Source: Mycosarcoma maydis (Eukaryota; Basidiomycota; Ustilaginomycetes; Ustilaginales). Taken from it: 64,000 nucleotides of DNA. The notes below the pieces were generated by a model, which was not told the origin of the DNA, searched no databases, and saw only the letters and a list, made by a program, of their open reading frames with translations. The number at the start of each line of letters is the position of its first letter. Within the stretch, counting starts at the first letter, position 1. The stretch lies in assembly GCF_000328475.2 (NCBI RefSeq), contig NC_026481.1, positions 186,001 to 250,000 of the forward strand, in the 5' to 3' direction. Below, in pieces: positions 32,201-41,814 of this stretch. Made by a program: the position numbers and the translations under genes.

Positions 32201-33510
32201 GCCTCTCGATCTCGGTCAACGCGAAAGAGTACCGCGAAATGCTTGGTTGGGCTCCGCACTACACACACGTCACTGCCGCTTTCGCCTGCGTATTCCTCAT
32301 CAAAATCGCTCGCCTTTTCCCACGACAGGTCGATACCTACGGCATTTTCAGCAATGCCGAAAGGCTGGCCAGCCGGTTGGCCGAGGTACCCGCCAACAAA
32401 TATGCTAGAGTGATCAGAATCTTGTTGGCACAAGCGTGGAAGAAGATCGCTGATCTGAGTCCGGCGATCGGCCTGTACGCAGCGTTGGGCGCCGAAGCGA
32501 CCAGACCTGGGGCGATCACTCCTGCCGAGATCAAGACGGGCGGACCGAGCGATTCAGGCATTAGCTTGTTGTACAAGCTCTTGCAAGAGTACCAGAGTGG
32601 TCAGATCGACGGTGAGGAAGGAGGAGCGGATGGGTCAATGGTGAATAGTACAAGTGTCAATGCGCCCAATGCGCCCAATGGTGAGGGACAAGGTGGATCC
32701 GGTATTCGTACTCCCGGATGGAATGATCTGGCTAGCAGTGGCAAATGGTTGACGACTAGCATATCGTCTCCGAGTGCAGGTGTGGGTGTGCTTGGTGGGG
32801 GAGGCTCTGGAACTATCTCGCCGAGCAAAGCTGGGCTGTGGGGGTTATTTTCTCGACGCGCAAGCATCAACGGCGTCGATCACGGCGTTGCCGGAAACGC
32901 GACCGGTGCCGACGGAATGTGGAATTCTTTCTTCGCTACGCCGGCCTTTGGCGATGAGAACACGTCGACCCATCATCCGATCCAGTTGCCACTTTGGATG
33001 CAGGAGAGCACAGGTGCCTGCGCGTCCGATATGACTTTTGGAGACGCTTCTGCACCAGTCGGCTCGGAGCCGCCACCTGCGAAATCGCCGGCTCAGGCCA
33101 CAAGCTGGAATCAGCAGAATCACTATCAATCTCCAGTGCCGCATCAGTACACGTCTTCGTCGCCGTATCCGACGGCATCAACAATGCTGCAGAACCATGC
33201 GAGGAACGATGGCCTCGTTTCGCGTTTGCCGCCGCATGATCAGACGCAACATCGACATTCCAATTCGTTGGGTCTGGCCCCGCCGCCAGGGTCTCCTGGG
33301 TCAGCCTTGCACCAGTCACAGCACCAGCGACAACAGCAACGCCAAGCACACGCACAAGCATGCGATAGTCCCGGCCTCTCAAACGTCCCAGCGTCGACCA
33401 ACTTTGATAGCGTCTTGTCAGACCTTGGATTGCCTCTCGACGGGCTCGATGGATTGTTTGTAGACCTCCCCATCAACGCTCCCACTGGTCAGAGCAATTA
33501 TTCTGTGTAG
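29233..33510 (+). CDS. Zn2Cys6 transcription factor with fungal-specific middle domain
   Basis: A 1425-residue nuclear regulator. The binuclear zinc cluster lies at residues 63-91 with cysteines 63, 66, 73, 81, 84 and 91 (spacing C-x2-C-x6-C-x7-C-x2-C-x6-C) in the context HRACNACRKQKARCEG. A short heptad-like segment (IRMLETQMSGMQNMIAELV) follows and may dimerise. Residues about 160-600 are low-complexity (Gln, Ser, Pro, His), with a run of alanines. A fungal_trans-type middle domain is likely from about 606 to 1100, with helical blocks such as LGLVNETDAMRLFETFQKG and WLPLGLSIRMAQELGLDRSF. The C-terminal 300 residues are again Ser/Gly/Gln-rich. The target genes cannot be told from sequence. 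The ATG at 29233 is the first good start. No intron was seen. Confidence 0.9.
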   Translation: MAKKAASSQPPKRVLPAKSESSESHTDTTEQRLDADSSSDSKLHIAEKEVKIYKTISRVHRACNACRKQKARCEGPENPPCRRCNQVGIECIFEKPPKDPPSSNSDALDASANSGRIRMLETQMSGMQNMIAELVASIKANTNAITAPPQTTPSSNPLPPHHSPQASVASSASPNSSRASRPDPNRAHRHQQSVPLQQQHPYALPLHHRDSQRPISPTGESIQMHSTDGRTAHHPQRPPYSSSNRSFGSSKSFAAVASASMPSMPVHAAQAYPLQQPPPYQTTYGHPPARSDHNVLQHQQQPDLESFDSTSHPPSMWNAVGVNTVSSSHSLNAHAKRQPDSRVGSEQDDRGRPSHSWQHPGLSRSCTSPASAAAAAAAAVRTSSGWTPTSSAPSHQSHQSSRRRWASSDRANSHSHSLDQHLTPSDEAATGETSEPHETDISNDQLSAPIEALRGLADAAAAAAEPEGHTSNDSSDEKQPEGSPGGRNKHTHRKNDSGVTPALQLVDEQGNRTALREQGAESHDASAPSPRKRKRRDTYADSPKSAPATATGLEGKTGGAGTNASIASAFNAGSDPTSAPSPGSRSRKMEAPGLVSSAPGDLITLGLVNETDAMRLFETFQKGVPKFISIFHLEDESMTTEEAFHYVRTTSYFLFNVMLAIGAKVECGGKSPSRLYQTCMAQAKRNAKDTMFSPVAGKAAVQAMVLLAAYSENGWLPLGLSIRMAQELGLDRSFQKLMSALPSSGYIRHPQPPPPPKHLTFYHNSPSSHYTGSPTDVNSFGGESVDGKTGGAAANVAGANAVAANATAQGNMDDKARRELDELKDLARGSRLWFFLFLFDHQASYGAGRPAMLSKHYVRNCRAFLKLNYPLTVKTDARFISTLELLIIRETHYDAMAPYDQPVDARMLSKMRKVTEELNEWHQYWSSDFEARGYTHESFFQQSLVLQCASAELYLSCTALRGIRDANDADQMGPEQKELIIQATRAADTCLSISVNAKEYREMLGWAPHYTHVTAAFACVFLIKIARLFPRQVDTYGIFSNAERLASRLAEVPANKYARVIRILLAQAWKKIADLSPAIGLYAALGAEATRPGAITPAEIKTGGPSDSGISLLYKLLQEYQSGQIDGEEGGADGSMVNSTSVNAPNAPNGEGQGGSGIRTPGWNDLASSGKWLTTSISSPSAGVGVLGGGGSGTISPSKAGLWGLFSRRASINGVDHGVAGNATGADGMWNSFFATPAFGDENTSTHHPIQLPLWMQESTGACASDMTFGDASAPVGSEPPPAKSPAQATSWNQQNHYQSPVPHQYTSSSPYPTASTMLQNHARNDGLVSRLPPHDQTQHRHSNSLGLAPPPGSPGSALHQSQHQRQQQRQAHAQACDSPGLSNVPASTNFDSVLSDLGLPLDGLDGLFVDLPINAPTGQSNYSV

Positions 33511-34334
33511 ACAGATCCGCTCAAAAACGTCCAGCAACGAGTGGCTCATAGACACGAAGAAAGAGGCATGATGCTTCCCTGATTGCAAGCGGTGGCACAT
33601 GCAAAAGATTGTAATTGTGCCGTCTGTAGTGCCGTCTGTAATCGTAAGAGTCGTGCTTGTCGTTGGTGCAATTCATTTGTGGTGAGAGCGAAGCAATCCA
33701 TGGTGAGAATCGTTGTAGATCGCTGGCTTGCGCTTACCGCATCGACAGCGAGAGTTGCAGTCTTTTGTTGACGCAAACAGACCATATCGCCTTGCATACT
33801 CGATCCATCTGAACCGATTTCGCCATCTCCCGCTACGTCGGTCCATCTCTGAACGTGTCTACTGCTTATACTCAGGCCTCAACCTCCCTCTCCCCTCTCC
33901 CTTTGTCTCCTGAGTGTATATTGACTTGTCGACTGAACAAACTCTTTGATCTAAATGCACGCGCACAGCCTTATGAGATCTAGAACAAACACGCCCGAGC
34001 TCGCGACGGGAGCCGATGTTAATGTGGTGTTAAAGGGGGGGTTAATTCGCGGACTATTGGTCTCTGGTGCATATCATCTGAGGATATTCTCCCTTTGGGG
34101 GAGCCGACACATCAGAGGCAAGACAACGCTACAAAGTGCACGCAACCCACGGATGGATTGGCGCTCTCGAGGCTTTTTTAGGTGGTGAAACGAGGGGAGG
34201 CGGAGCTTGCGTGGCCTTGATCATCTGCGTCGTCGATGCAAAAATAATCGATCGAGACGTCGATGAAGATTTAGAAAGGCAGCCAAGCTCCACTATGCGC
34301 GCAAGCGTCCGGTCGGGAAGGACGAATGGCGAAT
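33511..34334. other. Convergent spacer (Zn2Cys6 regulator 3' / RPS0 3')
   Basis: This 824-bp spacer lies between converging genes. A G-run (34036-34042) and unremarkable sequence were seen. No gene was recognised. Confidence 0.45.
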
Positions 34335-35165
34335 TTACTCCCAAGAGCTGGTGGCTTGCTCGGCGGCACCGTCGGCAGCCCAGTCCTGGGCACCCTCGGC
34401 GGACCAGTCGACGTTGCCAGTCTCGGTGGCGAGGTTGGCAGCGACGGCGAGAGGAACATCAGCCTGAACGTCGGCAGCACCCTCAGTGGTGGGCTCAGCG
34501 GTCTCCTTGGCAGCCTGCGCCGCGGCGGCGGCCTCCTGCGCCTCACGCTCAACCTCTTCAGGGTCACGGTAGAAGAACATGTCGGGCATGACCGAAAGGT
34601 CACCGCCCTTGATGCGAAGGACGGTGCGGCAGAGGAGCCACCAGAGCAGACCAACCGAGTGACGGCCACGGACGTTACCGGGGATGGCAACGTCGACGAA
34701 CTTGAGCGGCGAGTCCGAGTCGACAAACGAGATGCAGGGGATGTTGACGTACGAAGCCTCGCGGATGGCCTGGTGATCGACACGGGGGTCGGTGACAACA
34801 ATGACACGGGGCTCCTTGAACGAGCGCGTGATGTAGTTGGTGAACGAACCAGGGGTGAATCGGCCAGCAATCGCAGTAGCACCGGTCTGGGCAGCGAACT
34901 TGAGCACAGCACGGTGACCGTACTGACGACCCGAGATCACACAGATGTCGGCAGGGTTCTCGATGGCGGCGAGGATACGAGCGGCGAACACGATCTTCTC
35001 CCAGGTCTTGCCGATGTTGAGCAGGTGGATACCATCAGCACGGCGCTTGTAGATGTAAGGAGCCATCTGCTTGTCGGCATTCTTGGTGCCGATGTGGGTC
35101 TGGGCGGCGAGAAGGAGCGAGATGTCCTCCTCGGTGGGGTTGAGAGCAGCAGGGACCTTGGACAT
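34335..35165 (-). CDS. RPS0: 40S ribosomal protein S0 (uS2, laminin-receptor type)
   Basis: A 276-residue small-subunit protein needed for 40S maturation and mRNA entry-side structure. Signatures of eukaryotic uS2: [20 protein letters not shown] near the start, [70 protein letters not shown] and [16 protein letters not shown]. The C-terminal Ala/Glu-rich tail ends in Trp-containing acidic repeats ([16 protein letters not shown]), as in other RPS0/RPSA proteins. The start is set at the ATG 35165 ([10 protein letters not shown]) by family comparison. An in-frame upstream ATG at 35300 exists but would add 45 non-conserved residues. Strong codon bias. Confidence 0.97.
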   Translation of the reverse strand: MSKVPAALNPTEEDISLLLAAQTHIGTKNADKQMAPYIYKRRADGIHLLNIGKTWEKIVFAARILAAIENPADICVISGRQYGHRAVLKFAAQTGATAIAGRFTPGSFTNYITRSFKEPRVIVVTDPRVDHQAIREASYVNIPCISFVDSDSPLKFVDVAIPGNVRGRHSVGLLWWLLCRTVLRIKGGDLSVMPDMFFYRDPEEVEREAQEAAAAAQAAKETAEPTTEGAADVQADVPLAVAANLATETGNVDWSAEGAQDWAADGAAEQATSSWE

Positions 35166-35822
35166 TTTGGAAAGAAAAACGTGGATGAAGCGAACCGAAA
35201 CCTCGAAACTTTTGCGTGTGAGGAGAGAAGAGGAAAGGTTGGGATGGAGTCGCTGCCTTGATAGCCTCCAGCGCTGTTTCCTCTCGCTCACCAGACACAT
35301 TCAGTCCTTCTCGCTGTTGTTGAGTGGCTTTCCTGCCTTGATTTTCGCTTCATCAAATTTCTGCCTCTCTCTCTTCTCTTCCTTTCTCGCGGCTGGCAAA
35401 CCAAACTCGGGCGAACTTGCCGCAGTCGATCGGGATCATCGGGGAAAACTGAACAAATGTTTCCATCGGGTGATTCACGATTGAACGACGCGCTTCCTCC
35501 ACAAAGTATTACGCGCGGCGTGTGGATTGAAACCAGGACCCTCGTGCCTTCCACCTCTCAACGCTCATGCAGCGCAGCTGTCAAATTTGGAGGAGCGGAA
35601 AGACCAACACCGCCTCAAACAACAACGCGAACAATCTCGAGTCTTGCCGTTCTGCCACTATCTTCACCCTCAGAAGAGAGTTCGCTCCTCGGCCACAGTG
35701 TGCTCGCGCTCGGAAAGTTCGTACCGTGTTGAGCTACAATACCGAGCGAGTCGCAGGAACGCCGCCACCACACCATATGAGTCTGCCAAGAGAGAGTTCA
35801 GCAAACATCGTGGTCCGCATAC
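35166..35822. promoter_or_regulatory. Divergent spacer, RPS0 / GIY-YIG gene
   Basis: This 657-bp spacer has C/T-rich sequence near the RPS0 side (35325-35395). A possible GTGAGC donor lies at 35291 (read on the minus strand) just after the upstream in-frame ATG, with CAAAAG about 85 bp later, so a leader intron of RPS0 is possible. A tRNA-like string at about 35520-35545 was checked and rejected. Confidence 0.45.
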
Positions 35823-37574
35823 ATGGCAGGCTCAGCGGAACCTCGAGATGACTCGACTAGCTCATCATCACTGCTGAGGAGGCTCAAGCGCCTAAACCTC
35901 GGCTCACCGTCGCCATCGTCATCGTCGGATCACACAAGCCTTCCAAGCAAGCCTTTGCCTGCACCGCCGTTGGAACTCCCCCCACAAAATGCTCCCTATT
36001 TAGCAAAACAGACGGTGTCATTACCGCCGTACTTAGCCCACTTAGCGGAACATTCCTCTTCGTGCTCCACAAGGCAGCCAACGTACCTTTCCTTTCCACA
36101 GCCTCAGACCTTGTACTCTTCCATAGACGTGCACGCGCATCCCCATCGTTTAGTCGCGCCAACGCAAACTGTTTGCACGACTGGGATTGCGCCGAACAAT
36201 ATCTACACGTGTGCGAATATATTACCGCCTCGACCTCCTGCCTTTGTACTATCGACGAAGCCGCCCGCGTGCGGTAGTCAAGACATCCCTAGCAGTCTCA
36301 GGCCTGCATCTATCCAACTTGGCACTGCGTCCAAGCACAAGGTTCCATACCCGTGGGAACTAGCTCCGCAGTCGAAGCCTGGGCATGGTGCCAATGATCA
36401 GATTGTGTCTTCAACATGCCATTCAAACGAAAAGAAAGATACTATCACCGTGCAGAACTCTGTACTAGAGCCCACAACACCCTCCCATTCGCGTCAAAGT
36501 GCGCACATCAGCTCGTCAGATGCGCGCGCAACTATGACGCCAAAGGGCTCGCAGACAGACCCAAGATTTCCGCCCGCTAAGGGCCAGTGCTGGGGTATCA
36601 CTAAGAAAAACCTTCGCTGTACCAAAAAGGGAAGAGCAGTCAATTGCACGGGCGCAGCGTCGCCCAAGAGTCGGCGGATCTCGGCTGGATATGATCGCGG
36701 TGCTTCGGCGCCTGCCCGGCTCGCACAAAAAGCAACCGCTTCAGATCCGTTAGTCGTCAGCGACTCTGACGATGACGATCCGCAGTCACCCACAACTAGA
36801 AGAACGAGGCAGTGCTCCGTTTCGCACTGTGAAAGCGGCGATGCCGATACCTCTGTGTTGAGCGATGACATCGACGAGGTCTTTTGTGGACAGCACATCG
36901 CTGAGGCCAAAAAGTGGCCCGGCTTCTATCACTCGTATTCTGGCGATGCCACTTCTTGCTCCATATCGTCGAACATTCTTATCAAATACGAAGACTGGCT
37001 CACCACACCATGTCTCGACGACCATACGCAAGTCCTGCTCCGTAATTGCATGAGGCGGCCTCTGACAGAGATGGACCGGAATGAACGAGGATATCTCTAC
37101 ATCCACGAGCTACTCGCGTTCTCTACGCCGACGCATGTGTGTCTCAAGGTGGGTCGCTCCAATCAGGTATTTCGCCGAGTCGGCGAGTGGAATGCGCAGT
37201 GCCGAAGCAAGCAGCCGCTTCTCAGAGCAATCTACCCTTCCCACGACGGTCAACAGTTGATGCCTGGCATGGACACGCCCACGATGCAGGGCGTTCCGTT
37301 CAGTCGACGCTGGGAAGCACTTGTCCATCTTGAGCTGAAGAGTCTGGGAAAGCGCCTCGATGACGAGTGTGCTGACTGTGGCAAGCGGCACCGCGAGATC
37401 TTCCTTCTTCCTCATTCATCCGTTTACCGCAACGCTTCGCAACCAGCGCACCACGATGCTTTTGATTTAGCCAATGACGTGATTGTCAAGTGGCTGAGGT
37501 TCGTTCAGCTGCTCGCCGGTCCGAACTCTACGTCGTCTGCAACGGGTACAACAACCAAGACGCATCATGTTTGA
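35823..37574 (+). CDS. GIY-YIG superfamily (T5orf172/DUF1766-like) protein
   Basis: A 583-residue protein of unknown role. The first 270 residues are Ser/Pro-rich and probably disordered. Then comes a Cys-containing basic motif (GQCWGITKKNLRCTKKGRA) and a second Cys/His region (CSVSHCES...VFCGQHIAEAKKW), which together may bind zinc. The C-terminal 160 residues resemble the T5orf172/MUG113 version of the GIY-YIG nuclease fold: RGYLYIHELL (about 422-431), HVCLKVGRSNQVFRRVGEWN with the GRS and Arg positions of the family, RRWEALVHLELKSL with a candidate catalytic Glu, and CADCGKRHREIFLL. Whether it cuts DNA is unknown. The ATG at 35823 is used. No intron was seen. The family call rests on motif recognition only. 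Confidence 0.75.
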   Translation: MAGSAEPRDDSTSSSSLLRRLKRLNLGSPSPSSSSDHTSLPSKPLPAPPLELPPQNAPYLAKQTVSLPPYLAHLAEHSSSCSTRQPTYLSFPQPQTLYSSIDVHAHPHRLVAPTQTVCTTGIAPNNIYTCANILPPRPPAFVLSTKPPACGSQDIPSSLRPASIQLGTASKHKVPYPWELAPQSKPGHGANDQIVSSTCHSNEKKDTITVQNSVLEPTTPSHSRQSAHISSSDARATMTPKGSQTDPRFPPAKGQCWGITKKNLRCTKKGRAVNCTGAASPKSRRISAGYDRGASAPARLAQKATASDPLVVSDSDDDDPQSPTTRRTRQCSVSHCESGDADTSVLSDDIDEVFCGQHIAEAKKWPGFYHSYSGDATSCSISSNILIKYEDWLTTPCLDDHTQVLLRNCMRRPLTEMDRNERGYLYIHELLAFSTPTHVCLKVGRSNQVFRRVGEWNAQCRSKQPLLRAIYPSHDGQQLMPGMDTPTMQGVPFSRRWEALVHLELKSLGKRLDDECADCGKRHREIFLLPHSSVYRNASQPAHHDAFDLANDVIVKWLRFVQLLAGPNSTSSATGTTTKTHHV

Positions 37575-39229
37575 GCCGGCATGTCTGCTTTTCAGCAGCA
37601 GCAACGAAAGAGTACATTGTATCGTATCTCACAATAACTCATAGATACGGGCAATTGCAGCAAATACGAGTCGTGTTTGTTCAGTGTGGTGTAGCATTAA
37701 GCTTGAGCGCAAGATGGAGGTGGACTTTGGAGTTTCGTGTTTTTCATCCATCTATGTTAAGGCCGCTAAGAAAACATGAACAACGGAACACCGGCAAAGT
37801 GGACTTAAACATCAATTTTATAGTTTTGTTCTATAGTTTTGGAACCAAAAGCACGTGACCAACAATCCAGAATACACTGAAGGCGTTTCAGGATTTTGAA
37901 AAAGACAGATTCCACTCGGGCAACAGGACACGAGAAGAAGCTCAAAGCCTCGTAGAGAGGAAAGCAAAGTGCAATGGCGTTTGCCAACTTGGTGGACTTC
38001 TGGCTTCGCAGTCTGGAGCCAGCCGAGGGCAGCTCACAGTGTCCACAGTAAGAGGCCGGAGCGAGCTGTGATAGCCCAACCAGAACTGGCGGTCTCGGAG
38101 AAGCGTGTGGACAGCGACTGGTTAGCAGACCAATCGCTCATCATCGTTTGACACCTCCATCAACCATCACCCTTCACCCTTTTTCAACAACCTTTATACT
38201 CATCAAGGTTAGTATTCGAGATAGATTGTACGACCAGGGTCGAAAGCGCGCAAGGCATTTGCAGGTTCTGGAGGCAACCTAGCATGATAGTGGTCATGAA
38301 CGCAGTATGCCTCTTGAAGAGCAAGTAGAAACATCAGCAACGATATCGGTTGGATTGGCAGTGCGAACTACATCAATGGCAGCAGCATGATTAGCATCAA
38401 CACATGACACGGCAGCATACACATTCGAGCAGCATGGCATCAACGCATCAAAGCATCAACTCATAGTAGCTCAATGGATCTTTGATCTGTCGTACACCAT
38501 CCTCGGGCATCTTCACACTTGCAACAGCATCATCCTCCAACATCGCTTACGACATCGCTTCACATCTCAAAACTAGCACAATTTTTCAAGGACATAGTTC
38601 AGCTTGACACAGTCTCAACGAGCCGCAGAGATTGACTCGACATGGTGCATCACCGGCCGATACACATGTTCCACCACACGCCGACATCCTCGACAACGCA
38701 TGGGCTACCATTCCGACCCAATGAAACGACAGAGACATTGCCGTCGATTTGCGAAGGGCAGTGACGACCGTGCAGACCTCTATCTAGGCTCGAAAAGTAG
38801 TATCGCATACTCTGCTATACACAACTTCGAGCTGGTACATACGCTAAAGTCAATGTCGTACCAATAGTGCAAGCTGCCGTCGGTATCTCTGTCTGTTTGT
38901 CCGTGATCGCCAACCCATAGCCGCCTTTGCCGCGTCGGATGATACTGCTGTTTCAACTTCTCCCACTACCCACAAACTTTCCCGGCGATGCTGGCTCGAT
39001 CGGCTTACCAACAATGTCATGTTCTTCTGCATGCAACTACGGTCTCGACTTCTGCAAATTCGTTCTACCAGAGCATATTGCGTTTAGTGCACGTGTCTTG
39101 CACGAGTCGATCACCATTTTCGCGCTTTCGCCCTGCCTTGTCGGAATTTGCTTCCATCTCGTACATTTCAACTGACGTTTCTCTTGCTTGTCCCACTCGT
39201 TTGGCCTCCGTTTGCTCCGTAGAATCAAG
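37575..39229. other. 1.65-kb spacer upstream of RPS2
   Basis: No protein was recognised. AT-richer stretches occur near 37810-37850. A CATCAAC/CATCA-rich segment spans 38380-38470. A C-rich leader with a GTTAGT donor-like site lies at 38208. The last 200 bp before the RPS2 ATG are T/C-rich, as in a highly expressed promoter. Confidence 0.4.
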
Positions 39230-40006
39230 ATGGCTGACGCTGCTCCCCGTGGACGTGGCGGTTTCGGACGAGACCGCGGTGGACGAGGCCGCCGTGGCCC
39301 CCGTCGTGGTGGTCGCCGCGATGGCGAGAAGGAGGAGTGGGTCCCCGTCACCTCGGTCGGCCGACTCGTCAAGGACGGCAAGATCAAGTCGATTGAGGAG
39401 ATCTACCTGTTCTCGCTCCCCATCAAGGAGTACCAGATTATCGACCTTTTGCTGCCCAAGCTCAAGGACGAGGTCATGAAGATCATGCCCGTTCAGAAGC
39501 AGACGCGTGCCGGTCAGCGTACCCGTTTCAAGGCCTTCGTCGCCGTCGGTGACTCGGACGGCCACCTTGGTCTTGGTGTCAAGTGCGCCAAGGAAGTCGC
39601 TACCGCTATCCGTGGTGCCATCATTGTTGCCAAGCTCTCCACGATCCCTGTGCGACGTGGTTACTGGGGTAACGCTCTTGGTGAGCCCCACACTGTGCCC
39701 ATGAAGGTCTCGGGTAAGACGGCTTCGGTCATGTGCCGTCTCGTGCCCGCTCCGCGTGGTACCGGTATTGTTGCCGCTCCTGCTTCGAAGCGCATGCTGC
39801 AGCTCGCTGGTATCGAGGACTGCTACACGCAGTCGTCCGGTCAGACCGCTACCATGGGTAACTTCTTGAAGGCCACCTTCGAGGCTGTTTCCAAGACCTA
39901 CGCTTTCCTCACGCCCAACCTGTGGCGCGAGATCGCTCCCCCCGCGACGCCTTACGTCGAGTTCGCTTCGCACCTTGCTCGCACCCAGAAGAAGTCGCTC
40001 TACTAG
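39230..40006 (+). CDS. RPS2: 40S ribosomal protein S2 (uS5)
   Basis: A 258-residue small-subunit protein at the mRNA entry and decoding region. The N-terminus is an RGG-rich arm (residues 6-30) that is typical of eukaryotic uS5 and a likely arginine-methylation site. The S5 core follows: [95 protein letters not shown] and [19 protein letters not shown]. Full length for the family. The start ATG at 39230 (ATCAAGATGGCT) is fixed by the conserved MADAAPRG beginning. Codon use is strongly biased. The extensive open frame on the opposite strand is a shadow of this bias. Confidence 0.98.
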   Translation: MADAAPRGRGGFGRDRGGRGRRGPRRGGRRDGEKEEWVPVTSVGRLVKDGKIKSIEEIYLFSLPIKEYQIIDLLLPKLKDEVMKIMPVQKQTRAGQRTRFKAFVAVGDSDGHLGLGVKCAKEVATAIRGAIIVAKLSTIPVRRGYWGNALGEPHTVPMKVSGKTASVMCRLVPAPRGTGIVAAPASKRMLQLAGIEDCYTQSSGQTATMGNFLKATFEAVSKTYAFLTPNLWREIAPPATPYVEFASHLARTQKKSLY

Positions 40007-40942
40007 ATGTATCGGCAGCCGTTCTCGGCCACTTGACCTAGCATCTTCCAGGGTCGTTCCTCACATCCGTTCAAGAAGAACCGACCCTTCGCCCTCTCTA
40101 TTTCCAAGCTTCCCGCATTCCCTATTCCCCATTTTTTTCGGTCTATCGCTTAACTTACAAAGGCAGCGAGTTTGTATTTTGCACACGCACACACATCCAC
40201 ACCCAAAAGTAAACGAAGCATCATCGAATGCGTCTTGTTCCATCAAGGTTTCTGCCGCACGGTCCACACACGTCTGAGGTAGAGCTCTGCAAGCGAACTA
40301 GGGCGATGATGTTGAGGAATGAGATATTGGAGTCAAGCAGCAAAGCAACGGATTCACTCGAAGGCACACAGGCAAGAGCGTGGAGCGTGGAGCACATGTA
40401 AGGATGGATGCCAAATGTTAGAGCGTGAAAATGAAGCTTTAAAAAACAACTCGTGACTGATGCAAAAAGTCATGAGTCGTGAGTCGTGAGTCGTGAGTGT
40501 GCGCGAGGATGAACCACGAACCGAGAACGGCTGATCGAATCACGAATTAGTGGCTCGAGCTCGCAAGAGGCGGGCGAATTAGGGAAACGATTCCAAGAAA
40601 TTCACGAAATAGAGACACGAGAGATGTGAGGATCGGGGGGAGGCAACACGTAAACTACGAACCACGAACGGCACACGGCAATTTTGTTCAACTGTGAGAT
40701 TCGCAGTTGTGAGAAGATGTGCTGTGTGCTGCTGATTTTCGGAGCCGTTTCTTGGAGCGTCGCAGCTGGTCGCCAAATTGGTGGACAAGATGGCGCTCAA
40801 GAGTGGAAGGGCACAATTTCACTATTCCATCACCGTCGTCGCTGTTGGCGTCGCTGAGATTGTCGAAACTTGATTTCCACGTCTGTCTATCCACCACCAT
40901 TCAACGTTCTCTGATCATCTGGTTTTTTTTTCTTCGCTCACA
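40007..40942. promoter_or_regulatory. RPS2 3' region and ATP17 promoter
   Basis: This 936-bp spacer has a cluster of GTCGTGAGTCGTGAG units at 40471-40498 and single AATCACGAATTA at 40538. There is a T-run just before the ATP17 ATG (40922-40933). No gene was seen. Confidence 0.5.
40471..40498 (+). repeat. Tandem GAGTCGT units
   Basis: Four consecutive GAGTCGT-type units (variant of the dispersed ATTCGTG repeat) in a spacer. Confidence 0.85.
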
Positions 40943-41512
40943 ATGTTCGCCCGTACTGCACTCCGTCAAGCCGGACCTTCCGCGCAGATCGCTCGCGGTG
41001 TTCGCTTCAACTCGACTCTCCCCATCCCACCTAAGATTGCCACGCCCAAGTCGGCTTCGGGTCCCGGTGGCTCTTCGGCGCGCATGGAGTCGGTCGTAGG
41101 ATTCTACAAGAGCTTGCCCAAGGGCGATGCTCCTCAGAAGCGAGGCGGCGGAATCAAGGCTCGTTACTTCGACGGCAAGAACGCCAGCGGAAAGCCGATC
41201 GTGGCCACCCTCTTCACCATGTTCTTGATCGGCTACTCGATCGACTACGCTCAGCACTTGCGTAAGTACTGTCACCAACCCCTCCCGATTGCTTTTAGCT
41301 CTTCAACCGTCCCTCTCCAGCAGTCCAAGCATAGTGTAAATCGCATAACCATACCGGCGAAATCAAATCGCAGACCCGACACCCCATTCACTACAGCATT
41401 GCCCCCAGTCGATCGCAGCCACCCTTCCCGTCTCCTCAGACATACTGACTCCCACCCCTTACCTCTTGCACCTCCATCTACAACAGGTCACCACAAGAAC
41501 AACCACCACTAA
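40943..41512 (+). CDS. ATP17: Mitochondrial F1Fo ATP synthase subunit f, two exons
   Basis: A spliced gene: exon 1 40943-41261, intron 41262-41486 (GTAAGT...CAG, 225 nt), exon 2 41487-41512. It encodes 114 residues. The product is the small inner-membrane Fo subunit f. A cleavable presequence is likely at the start (MFARTALRQAGPSAQIARGV). Family signatures are VVGFYKSLPKGDAP, ARYFDGKNASGKP, then one membrane helix (TLFTMFLIGYSIDYAQ) and, across the splice junction, the ending HLRHHKNNHH, which matches the yeast HLRHHKG ending. The intron length is a multiple of three and has no in-frame stop, so an unspliced transcript would read through to the same stop and give 189 residues. The spliced form is preferred because only it restores the conserved end. 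Confidence 0.93.
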   Translation: MFARTALRQAGPSAQIARGVRFNSTLPIPPKIATPKSASGPGGSSARMESVVGFYKSLPKGDAPQKRGGGIKARYFDGKNASGKPIVATLFTMFLIGYSIDYAQHLRKYCHQPLPIAFSSSTVPLQQSKHSVNRITIPAKSNRRPDTPFTTALPPVDRSHPSRLLRHTDSHPLPLAPPSTTGHHKNNHH

Positions 41513-41814
41513 TCAGCATATCCTCACCATACTCTCGCCCGATCTACCCCCAAAGCAATAACAACACAGAAATAAGAGAGACCGTTTCTATATTCTCCCT
41601 GCACCACCTCGCCCTTATTGATTCTTTGCGGTGACCCAAGACGCGTGATTTGCGTGATCAATGACTTAACTGTACAGACGCGTAGAAGCAAAGGTCGCAT
41701 GCCTGGCTCGATTGGGGATGCGTTCATAAGACGCAGCACGGGATTTCATGGATGGTACAGATACAAATGCAAACAGGAGCAACCAAGAGGCACGTTTCTA
41801 GGGGTTTTGGCTGT
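41513..41814. other. Convergent spacer (ATP17 3' / Pol kappa 3')
   Basis: A 302-bp spacer of expected 3' UTR sequence. Nothing distinctive was seen. Confidence 0.5.

Noticed and set aside
35515..35600. tRNA-like string GGATTGAAACCAGGACC on the plus strand (possible reverse T-arm)
   Set aside because: The T-stem pairs poorly, there is no matching acceptor stem or A-box, and the loop lacks the invariant C56.
39065..39973. 302-codon minus-strand frame opposite RPS2
   Set aside because: It is the shadow of strongly biased codons in RPS2; no independent signature.
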